Shown: one piece after another, positions 1 through 5,206 of the stretch
How positions within the stretch are numbered: the stretch's first letter is position 1
Layout: each line of letters starts with the position of its first letter
From: Desulfobulbaceae bacterium
GTDB lineage: Bacteria; Desulfobacterota; Desulfobulbia; Desulfobulbales; Desulfocapsaceae
Direction of reading: 5' to 3'
Assembly: GCA_024643445.1 (NCBI GenBank)
Contig: JAHEMX010000226.1
Span: forward strand, 1-6,254
DNA: 6,254 bases
The notes under the pieces: model-generated
Told to the model about the DNA's origin: nothing
Database searches by the model: none
The model's input: the letters and a program-made list of their open reading frames with translations, nothing else
Program-made: the position numbers and the translations under genes

Positions 1-2100
1 ATTGAAAACAATGCCGTAACAACCTCAAGCATCCAAGCTAACGCGATAACAGGCGATAAAATTGCATTCCAGGCGGTTGGCGCAGATTCTATTGCGCCCG
101 GCGCCATCACTTCGGATAAGATTGAAAACGGAACCGTGTCAGGAGACGACCTGGGGGCCAATGCCGTTACCATTGACAAAATCCTTCCCAACATCGTGAG
201 CAGTATTAACGGCGTTGCTACCGACGGCGGAAACATCGATCTTATTGCCGGAAACAATATCACCATTACCCCCAATGACGCGGCAAACACCATAACCATA
301 GCAGCCGATGACGTACCAGTGCCGCTTGAATTAATTGCGGCGACTCCAGATCCTGTTATCAGCGGGAAGAATACCGGAACGGGAACCGGTCTCTATGGTG
401 AAGTCTCAGGCTTCGGCGGCTATGGTGTGTACGGTTATGCCTCCAGCACCAGTAGTTCAATAAATTACGGCGGATATTTTCGGGCGGATGGCATTACCGG
501 ACTCGGCGTATATGGAGAGGCTGGTGGTTCCTTCGGAAAAGGCATAACTGGTTATGCTAGCAACACCGGCGATATTACAAATCACGGTGGGTTTTTTACA
601 GCCGAAGGCGTCTCTGGACACGGCGTAACCGGTTATGCGAAAAACAACACCGGCAATGGGGAAAATTACGGGGGCTATTTTCAGGCAAGCGGGGGTTACG
701 GCAGGGGCGTTTATGGTTTGGCCTCTAACGCCGGCGACGTGGAAAATTACGGCGGGTATTTTCAGGCAGCTGGCAATCACGGCAGAGGAGTGTATGGCTA
801 TGCTTCCAACACCAGTATTGGGGAAAGTTCCGGCGGGTATTTCACGGCAGCCGGCACAAACGGCCACGGAGTGAATGGCTATGCTTCCAACACCGGCGAC
901 GTGGAAAATTACGGCGGGTACTTCACGTCAGCCGGCACATACGGCCGCGGAGTGCGCGGGAATGCCTTAGGCATTTACGGTCAGGGCATGGAAGGCTATG
1001 CCACAGGCATTCACGGCAAAGGGGTTCATGGTTTGGCCTCCAACTTCGACGACGTGGAAAATTACGGGGGCTATTTTCAGGCAAGCGGGGGTTACGGTAG
1101 GGGCGTTTATGGTTTGGCCTCTAACGCCGGCGACGTGGAAAATTATGGCGGGCATTTTCGGGCAGATGGCGATTCCGGCCGAGGAGTATATGGCTATGCC
1201 TCCAAAACCGGCGATGTTTTAAATTACGGCGGGTTTTTTCGAGCAAACGGTCTTTTCGGCTCAGGGGTACATGGCTATGCCGCCAACACTGGCAATGCTA
1301 TAAATTACGGCGGATTTTTTAAGGCAGAGGGCATTTCCGGACACGGCGTACATGGCTATGCTACAGGCATTTACGGCACAGGCGTTTATGGTTTTGCCTC
1401 CAACTCCGGAGACGGAACCAAATACGGCGGCTATTTTACAGCCAACGGCCAAAAGGGCCGCGGTGTCTATGGGAACACAACTGGCCCTAACGGCATCGGT
1501 GTTTACGGCAAAGCTGATGGTGATAACAGCACTGGCGTCTGGGGCGAGGGAATAAACTGGGATTTCTATGCCAACGGATCAGGTTCAAATTACGGCCCGT
1601 TTACCGGCGGCCATGAGGTCAAACTAGAAAAAGGGTTTCCTGAAAATTCAAAAACCGGTCTGATCGTTTCAGTGACCGGCGATGCTTCTTACCGAAAGGA
1701 TGGCACTGGCGCCGCATCTATTTCGACAACACTTCCCACGGTACAACTATCTGACGTTTCCAACGATAAAAAAGTGTTCGGGGTCATGGTAAAGGAAAGC
1801 CCTCTCCAGGAAGGACACTGGTATCGAGTAAAGAATGGGGATCGTTTCGCCATTGTTAATGCGCTTGGCGAAGGCAGGGTCTGGGTTTCCAATATTACCG
1901 GCGACATCGAAGCCGGGGATTATATCACCACATCTCAAATTCCGGGATACGGCCAGATGCAGGAAGATGATGTGCTTCATTCCTACACCCTGGGAAAAGC
2001 CATTGAGAGGGTTGATTGGAATACGGTCTCCGAGACCATTCAATATGAAGGTCAGGCAATCAAGGTGTATCTGATTGCCGTGGTTTATACCAGTGGATAG
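1..2100 (+). CDS. Large glycine-rich repeat protein, tail-fibre/appendage or adhesin-like (5' partial)
   Basis: The frame is open from base 1 with no start inside the window that must be used, so this is the last 699 residues of a longer protein; the GTG at 136 is just an internal valine. Three regions are visible. Residues 1-60 contain repeated motifs of the type AITxDKI and GTVxxDDL, followed by GNNITITPND, wording common in tail-fibre-like proteins. Residues about 130-517 are an array of GVYGYA and NYGGYF repeats rich in Gly, Tyr and Asn, probably a beta-solenoid. Residues about 533-699 form a non-repetitive C-terminal domain with GEGRVWV, GDYITTSQIPGYG and a terminal YTSG. This domain resembles the C-terminal (Peptidase_G2-like) domains of phage appendage proteins; I infer that from memory of the motifs. 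No membrane segment is visible in the part present. The role is probably surface or virion attachment. The alternative is a secreted bacterial adhesin. The exact family is uncertain. Confidence 0.85.
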   Translation: MENNAVTTSSIQANAITGDKIAFQAVGADSIAPGAITSDKIENGTVSGDDLGANAVTIDKILPNIVSSINGVATDGGNIDLIAGNNITITPNDAANTITIAADDVPVPLELIAATPDPVISGKNTGTGTGLYGEVSGFGGYGVYGYASSTSSSINYGGYFRADGITGLGVYGEAGGSFGKGITGYASNTGDITNHGGFFTAEGVSGHGVTGYAKNNTGNGENYGGYFQASGGYGRGVYGLASNAGDVENYGGYFQAAGNHGRGVYGYASNTSIGESSGGYFTAAGTNGHGVNGYASNTGDVENYGGYFTSAGTYGRGVRGNALGIYGQGMEGYATGIHGKGVHGLASNFDDVENYGGYFQASGGYGRGVYGLASNAGDVENYGGHFRADGDSGRGVYGYASKTGDVLNYGGFFRANGLFGSGVHGYAANTGNAINYGGFFKAEGISGHGVHGYATGIYGTGVYGFASNSGDGTKYGGYFTANGQKGRGVYGNTTGPNGIGVYGKADGDNSTGVWGEGINWDFYANGSGSNYGPFTGGHEVKLEKGFPENSKTGLIVSVTGDASYRKDGTGAASISTTLPTVQLSDVSNDKKVFGVMVKESPLQEGHWYRVKNGDRFAIVNALGEGRVWVSNITGDIEAGDYITTSQIPGYGQMQEDDVLHSYTLGKAIERVDWNTVSETIQYEGQAIKVYLIAVVYTSG
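661..757 (+). repeat. Near-identical 97-nt duplication, copy 1
   Basis: This block matches 1057-1153 at an offset of 396 nt with only two differences, C702 to T1098 and C750 to T1146. Both are third-position changes that keep Gly and Tyr. Other repeat units in the array are much more diverged at DNA level, so this pair is a recent duplication or gene conversion. Confidence 0.9.
1057..1153 (+). repeat. Near-identical 97-nt duplication, copy 2
   Basis: Second copy of the 661-757 block, in the same frame. The flanks diverge: copy 2 continues into GHFRADG where copy 1 continues into GYFQAAG. The block includes the DVENYGG-encoding stretch that also recurs at about 898-919. Confidence 0.9.
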
Positions 2101-2119
2101 TCCTGACAGGCACTCAGGG
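2101..2119 (+). terminator. Weak hairpin just after the repeat-protein stop
   Basis: CCTGA (2102-2106) pairs with TCAGG (2114-2118), extended by a T-G wobble at the base. A C-run and a short TTTT follow near 2130. The stem is short and the T-tract weak and distant, so termination here is only possible. Confidence 0.3.
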
Positions 2120-2202
2120 CATCCCCCCCTTTTAACACAGAGGGCAGGATTCCTTTATCGCTCATTCGCTTCATGCCAGAACGTCAATTTGGCTTTTCCC
2201 CA

Positions 2203-2500
2203 TCAGCTACACCTATTACCACAATTCCTCGTATCGTCCTTGAGCTCGACCCTTATGAAGCCGACGGTTAATGCCAGATTGTTATTGCCGACGCTGTGCG
2301 TCGTCTCGACTTTATCCGCCACTTTCCCTCGGTGCGGTCGAGAAACTCCTCGCAGCAGCCACGTTTCCGTTCATGGCTTCCCTGTACAGGGCATCCAAAA
2401 CCTAGAAATGTGTCCCGCAGTTGATCGACGACGCTTCTCAAGAGCCTCTGCTTCGATTTCAGCAAGCTCCGTCGGCGTGAAGAGCCTGTAGATGATCCTT
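2203..2500 (-). pseudogene. Frameshifted remnant resembling a phage terminase small-subunit type protein
   Basis: Reading the minus strand gives a coherent protein only if the frame is switched several times. The pieces are LFTPTELAEIEAEALEK continuing to GHISR (2401-2484), LDALYREAMNGNVAAAR (2348-2398), EEFLDRTEGK (2322-2351) and VADKVETTHSVGNN running to a TGA stop (2203-2322). Joined, they describe a helical domain with a small-alanine GNVAAAR segment followed by FLDRTEGKVADKVE, the style of C-terminal region I associate with small terminase and related phage DNA-packaging proteins. Three frame changes in about 280 bases mean the gene is dead. No start is identifiable and the 5' end is unclear; it may have been cut by the element end near 2500. 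The assignment to a terminase is from remembered motif style, not a search. The coding character of the joined pieces is more certain than their name. Confidence 0.5.
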
Positions 2501-2521
2501 CCCTAAAAAAGTGGACACTCA
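2499..2521. other. Possible relic of an insertion-sequence end
   Basis: The stretch CCCTAAAAAAGTGGACACT, read on the minus strand as AGTGTCCAC followed by a T-run and AGGG, resembles the terminal inverted repeats of some IS3-type elements. It sits exactly where the decayed coding remnant on the minus strand begins. I found no matching second end and no transposase reading frame in the window, so at most it is a solo relic. Confidence 0.2.
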
Positions 2522-2556
2522 GATAAGTCGTTTGATAGCAAACCAATTTGAAATTC

Positions 2557-2631
2557 ATGGTTACTAAACTTGAGCAGCCAATCAAACATTCTAATGGCAA
2601 TCCTAACTGTTCTGCATGTAAGACGTGTTGA
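2557..2631 (+). CDS. Doubtful 24-residue cysteine-rich micro-ORF
   Basis: ATG at 2557 to TGA at 2631 encodes 24 residues ending NPNCSACKTC, a CxxCxxC arrangement at positions 18, 21 and 24. The frame is closed upstream by TAG at 2536. No convincing Shine-Dalgarno site precedes the ATG. The cysteine spacing is suggestive of metal or Fe-S ligation, but it could equally be the tail of a decayed zinc-ribbon gene or chance. I do not recognise a family. Confidence 0.15.
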   Translation: MVTKLEQPIKHSNGNPNCSACKTC

Positions 2632-2781
2632 CCTTCTTCCTGTTAAATCTTCGGATGAGATGAGAAAAATGATTGGCAGATGCTGTAGAAACTGGAAATC
2701 AAGAGGTGACAGCTCGGGTCTGGACTCTTACAATTCTTTTTTCCCCCTTCTTCTCACCCGGCGGCCGCCCGCCCAACACGA
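2632..2781. other. Non-coding spacer between decayed region and oxidoreductase gene
   Basis: No credible gene is visible. The spacer contains a pyrimidine tract (about 2734-2755) and a GC-rich palindrome GGCGGCCGCC near 2760-2769, just past the 3' end of the minus-strand oxidoreductase gene. The palindrome has no T-run after it on the minus strand, so it is not a standard terminator. Composition changes sharply here from AT-moderate to GC-rich. Confidence 0.5.
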
Positions 2782-3984
2782 TTATTTCAGGCTTACGGTC
2801 CTCCCTTCTTCGGCGGACAGGTAGGCGGAATAGATGAGATTGACGCAATCCACGGCAAGATCGATGCCCGCGCGGGGTTCGCGGTCGTCGCGGATGGCGT
2901 GCGCGAAATCCTCGATCTCCTGAGCGAAGCCACGGAACCAGTCTTCATCGCAGCTCGGTCGATTCCAGCCCGCCTTGGTTTCGAGTTTTTCCGTAAAGTA
3001 TTCGTCTTCGAACGTTGCCGCATCCACGGCGTATGTTTCGATGCCGTCATTCGCGGTCATGTTGGCCTTGATGACGCCATCGGTCATGAAGGCCGTCACG
3101 CGGGTGTTCAAACCGCCGAGTCCCACATCGCTGACCAGCACGATGGCGCGCGAACCATCGTCAAAGCGGATGGTCACGTTCGCCCAGTCTTCCACGTCGA
3201 CGGGATCGGAACTGATCCACTGGTGGGCATTCGCCTTCCGCGCGCGCTCCGAGGCAGGGGTGTGAATCAGGTCGGCGGTGTCGGCCAGAACCGAGACGGG
3301 GCGGATGCCCCGACCAAGCCTCCGTTCGCCCTCCCATTGTTTGAGATACAGACAGGCGCCGACCGAGTGCACTCCCATGCGCAGCAGGGCACCACCGCCG
3401 GTCGATTTCCATTCGCGTGAAAATACCGAGTTTGACCCCGAATGATTCTCCTCGGCCCGCAGTTCCAGAATCGATCCCCTGGAAGCAGCGATGAGGTTAC
3501 GCATCTTGACGATGGGCGGGGCATAGACCCAGTTCTCCGCGTAACAGAAACGCACGCCGCTGCGGCGTACCGCCTCGCGTACCGCTTCTGCATTTCGTCG
3601 TGCGCCTTCGCGCATGCGGGAGCGGGGCACATGGCGGCCGATCGGCTCACGATCACCGGGCTCACCAAAATAGCCGGTCAGCGGCTTTTCCATGATGATG
3701 TGTTTGCCCGCCTCGGCGGCCCGGATGGCGATCTCGTGGTGTGACGCCGGCGGCGTGCAGATGTCGATCACATCGATGTCTTTTCGCGCCAGGAGCGCGT
3801 CAAAGTCGTCTGTCGCAAAGGCCACCCCGGTGTCGCGCGCAAAGGCTTCCGCGCTTTGCCGGGTGCGGGAGCAGACGCCGCGAATTTCGACCAGCCCCGG
3901 CGGCAGACTCTTGTAGTTTGCGTGATGCATGTGCGCGCCCCAGCGCGCCCCGACCATGCCGATGCCAAGTGTCTTCTTGTCCAT
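2782..3984 (-). CDS. Gfo/Idh/MocA family NAD(P)-dependent oxidoreductase
   Basis: Cytoplasmic dehydrogenase of 400 residues, probably acting on a sugar, inositol or similar polyol; the substrate cannot be read from sequence. The N-terminal Rossmann fold shows the dinucleotide-binding glycines in IGMVGARWG (residues 8-16), then IDVIDICTPP (70-79) and the family signature EKP at 99-101, whose Lys100 is the usual catalytic lysine. The C-terminal alpha/beta domain carries GGGALLRMGVH (196-206); His206 is in the expected catalytic position, but Arg202 stands where many members have Asp. Residues about 104-133 form an insertion rich in charged residues. The length is slightly above the common 330-390. 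The ATG is supported by TGAGG nine bases upstream. The gene is divergent from arsC, GC-rich compared with the genes to its right and has no partner gene here, which suggests independent acquisition. Family assignment is firm; the specific reaction is unknown. Confidence 0.9.
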   Translation of the reverse strand: MDKKTLGIGMVGARWGAHMHHANYKSLPPGLVEIRGVCSRTRQSAEAFARDTGVAFATDDFDALLARKDIDVIDICTPPASHHEIAIRAAEAGKHIIMEKPLTGYFGEPGDREPIGRHVPRSRMREGARRNAEAVREAVRRSGVRFCYAENWVYAPPIVKMRNLIAASRGSILELRAEENHSGSNSVFSREWKSTGGGALLRMGVHSVGACLYLKQWEGERRLGRGIRPVSVLADTADLIHTPASERARKANAHQWISSDPVDVEDWANVTIRFDDGSRAIVLVSDVGLGGLNTRVTAFMTDGVIKANMTANDGIETYAVDAATFEDEYFTEKLETKAGWNRPSCDEDWFRGFAQEIEDFAHAIRDDREPRAGIDLAVDCVNLIYSAYLSAEEGRTVSLK

Positions 3985-4126
3985 TATGTGCGACCTCAGT
4001 TAAGGGTGAGTGTATTTTGCAAGCCAGCAAATGTATGTGCAGGACGCTGCCGGGTTGTCACAAGTGAAAAATGAACGCTGTCTGAGTTGGACCTTTCTTC
4101 TGATCCTGACGAGTCATTTTACCTGG

Positions 4127-4155
4127 ACATAATCAATAATGTGGATAACTGTCAA
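4127..4155 (-). promoter_or_regulatory. Possible promoter for the oxidoreductase gene
   Basis: A perfect -35 hexamer TTGACA on the minus strand (4150-4155) is followed after 17 bases by TTATGT (4127-4132), a poor -10. The start codon would be about 140 bases downstream. The -35 is good and the -10 is weak, so this is a tentative call. Confidence 0.25.
4140..4148 (-). promoter_or_regulatory. Perfect DnaA-box 9-mer
   Basis: TTATCCACA on the minus strand matches the strongest DnaA box consensus exactly. It lies in the AT-rich middle of the divergent intergenic region and inside the possible promoter above. I see no second box nearby, so it is not a replication origin; a regulatory DnaA site or coincidence are the options. 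Confidence 0.4.
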
Positions 4156-4176
4156 GTTGTTGTGATTATGCCGCAG

Positions 4177-4216
4177 CAGGTGTTAAACCTGGCATGGTTG
4201 CCCGCCGGAAAGCGGG
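4177..4216 (+). promoter_or_regulatory. Two small hairpins in the arsC leader
   Basis: CAGGT (4177-4181) pairs with ACCTG (4187-4191) across GTTAA, and CCCGC (4201-4205) pairs with GCGGG (4212-4216) across CGGAAA. The second hairpin's 3' arm overlaps the start of the purine-rich ribosome-binding stretch of arsC. This could limit translation or be an operator for a repressor. No known riboswitch consensus is recognised. Confidence 0.35.
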
Positions 4217-4222
4217 AGGGAG
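4214..4222 (+). promoter_or_regulatory. Ribosome binding site that fixes the arsC GTG start
   Basis: The stretch GGGAGGGAG lies 7 bases before GTG at 4230. The in-frame ATG at 4194 has no comparable site and would put this ribosome site inside the gene, so GTG 4230 is preferred. Confidence 0.65.
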
Positions 4223-4229
4223 CAGAGCA

Positions 4230-4688
4230 GTGGGCGAGAGAATCCGATTACTTTTTCTCTGTACGGGAAATTCGTGTCGCAGTCAGATGGCTGAAGGGCT
4301 CTGTCGCCACCTCAGGGGCGATGTCATCGAAGCCTTCTCGGCAGGCATAAAGACGCACGGGCTGAATCGCCTGGCCGTGCAGGTGATGAGCGAGATCGGC
4401 ATCGACATCGCCGGCCACACGAGCAAGACCGTCGCCGATCTCGGGAATCGTGAGTTCGACTACGTGGTTACGGTGTGCAGTCATGCCAATGAGACCTGTC
4501 CTTTCTTCCCGGCCCGGACCAGGGTGGTGCACCGGGGCTTCGACGATCCTCCGAAACTGGCGCTTAATTCAGCCACTGACGGGGAGGCATTGACCCACTA
4601 CCGGCGCGTGAGAGACGAGATCAGGGAATTTGTCCTTTTACTCCCGGAACTATTGAGCGGTGGTCCGGCAGGCGAGGGCGACACCTGA
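4230..4688 (+). CDS. arsC: Thioredoxin-type arsenate reductase (low-molecular-weight phosphatase fold)
   Basis: A 152-residue cytoplasmic enzyme predicted to reduce arsenate to arsenite with electrons from thioredoxin. The phosphate-binding loop CTGNSCRS starts at Cys11, the nucleophile, with Arg17 as the anion-binding arginine (C-x5-R). Cys83 and Cys90, in VTVCS and ETCPF, match the resolving cysteine pair of the Staphylococcus pI258 ArsC (Cys82 and Cys89). GFDDP (103-107) is also typical of this family. These cysteines separate it from ordinary tyrosine phosphatases, which share the fold but lack the pair. GTG was chosen as start from the ribosome site; the upstream ATG 4194 would add 12 basic residues not expected in the family. 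No arsR, arsB or acr3 lies in the window, so a full ars operon is not shown. It may be expressed alone or with the next gene, 96 bases downstream. Confidence 0.88.
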   Translation: MGERIRLLFLCTGNSCRSQMAEGLCRHLRGDVIEAFSAGIKTHGLNRLAVQVMSEIGIDIAGHTSKTVADLGNREFDYVVTVCSHANETCPFFPARTRVVHRGFDDPPKLALNSATDGEALTHYRRVRDEIREFVLLLPELLSGGPAGEGDT

Positions 4689-4771
4689 GCCAAGAAGGCG
4701 GTTAAAATTTAAGGTTTTCTTACTCGTTTATCGATTTAGATTTGTTTGAATTGTTATCAGCAAACGTATAC

Positions 4772-4778
4772 AGGAGGT
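4772..4778 (+). promoter_or_regulatory. Strong ribosome binding site deciding the DsrE-family start
   Basis: AGGAGGT ends 6 bases before ATG 4785. An in-frame TTG at 4746 lies upstream of this site and would encode it within the protein, so ATG 4785 is the start. Confidence 0.85.
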
Positions 4779-4784
4779 GCGGCT

Positions 4785-5135
4785 ATGGGGAATTTTTTGT
4801 TCATCCTGAGCAAGGATGACAATGAATCGGCAACAAGATGCTTTCAATTTGCCAAGATTGCGCATGGGAAAAAACATCATGTTGATCTGTTTTTCATTGA
4901 TGGCGGTGTCATGTGGGCGAATAAGAACAGAGATTTAAACGTAAAAACAAATACCGGGGATTGTCCGGCAGATTATTTGCCCTACCTGGTCGATAATGAA
5001 GTTGCGATAGGAATATGTACCCCTTGTGCTAAAAATCGCGGGCTTGATGAAGCAGCATTTTTCAGCAATATGCTGTTGGATGGCGGGCCGCACCTGATCG
5101 ATATGGCAGCTGAAGCGAAGGTTTTTAATTTTTGA
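4785..5135 (+). CDS. DsrE-family sulfur-relay protein
   Basis: A 116-residue small soluble protein of the DsrE/DsrF/TusD type fold. It opens with a beta strand NFLFILSKDD, has a second strand VDLFFIDGGV (33-42), and then GICTPCAKNRGL with Cys78 and Cys81 (CxxC) in the region where the family's persulfide-carrying cysteine lies. It ends with a short strand AEAKVFNF. Family members bind and pass persulfide sulfur or act in redox sulfur metabolism; the partner here is unknown. Residues 16-27 form the first helix. The length is normal for the family. It lies 96 bases after arsC on the same strand and is convergent with fdhD, another sulfur-transfer protein. Composition is noticeably more AT-rich than arsC, so the two may not share ancestry as a unit. 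It lacks features that would make it a true dissimilatory sulfite reductase DsrE, so no gene symbol is given. Confidence 0.8.
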   Translation: MGNFLFILSKDDNESATRCFQFAKIAHGKKHHVDLFFIDGGVMWANKNRDLNVKTNTGDCPADYLPYLVDNEVAIGICTPCAKNRGLDEAAFFSNMLLDGGPHLIDMAAEAKVFNF

Positions 5136-5143
5136 AAACCTTC
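5117..5143. terminator. 9-bp hairpin across the DsrE-family stop codon
   Basis: GAAGGTTTT (5117-5125) pairs perfectly with AAAACCTTC (5135-5143) across a 9-base AT-rich loop that contains most of the TGA stop. No T-run follows on the plus strand, so it is not a textbook terminator. Its place between convergent genes fits a bidirectional transcription end or mRNA 3' protection. Confidence 0.45.
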
Positions 5144-5186
5144 GGTACAAGCCATCCAGACGATGTTGATGTGAGGGACAGTTACC

Positions 5187-5206
5187 GAATTATCAACTGA
5201 GAATTC
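5187..5206. repeat. Imperfect inverted repeat at the fdhD stop
   Basis: GAATT (5187-5191) and TCA (5193-5195) pair with TGA (5198-5200) and AATTC (5202-5206), with one A-G mismatch. It overlaps the stop codon of fdhD and may take part in ending the convergent transcripts. There is no T-run, so the role is uncertain. Confidence 0.3.

Larger units (their letters stand above)
388..1551 (+). repeat. Tandem coding repeat array with 81-nt and 36-nt modules
   Basis: Marking the glycine codon before each V/I/L/M-x-G motif gives anchors at 388, 424, 505, 541, 622, 706, 787, 868, 949, 985, 1021, 1102, 1183, 1264, 1345, 1381, 1462, 1498 and 1534. The eighteen intervals are ten of 81 nt, one of 84 nt and seven of 36 nt. 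The short module reads like GVYGYATGIYGT (12 residues). The long one has the same ends with a 15-residue insert carrying the NYGGYF block (27 residues). This strict two-size pattern suggests stacked solenoid coils, some with a decorated loop. Confidence 0.9.

Noticed and set aside
136..138. GTG as the start of the repeat-protein gene
   Set aside because: The frame is open back to base 1 and the residues before it continue the same DKI-type motifs, so the gene starts outside the window.
388..1551. CRISPR-like regular repeats
   Set aside because: The periodicity is in frame, units are diverged, there are no unique spacers of constant size between identical repeats, and the translation is a clear repeat protein.
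457..1555. Several overlapping reading frames on both strands inside the repeat array
   Set aside because: They recur with the same 81-nt period as the main gene and are low-complexity shadows of it.
2760..2769. GC-rich palindrome as oxidoreductase terminator
   Set aside because: There is no T-run after it in the direction of transcription; the following bases are purine-rich.
2899..3420. 173-codon plus-strand frame inside the oxidoreductase gene
   Set aside because: GC-rich shadow frame; the minus strand encodes an unmistakable Gfo/Idh/MocA protein across the whole stretch.
4166..4229. Molybdenum-cofactor or other known riboswitch in the arsC leader
   Set aside because: The two hairpins are short and no conserved core of a known class can be matched.
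4087..4350. TTG-started frame overlapping the arsC start
   Set aside because: No ribosome site, no recognisable motif, and it overlaps the well-supported arsC in another frame.
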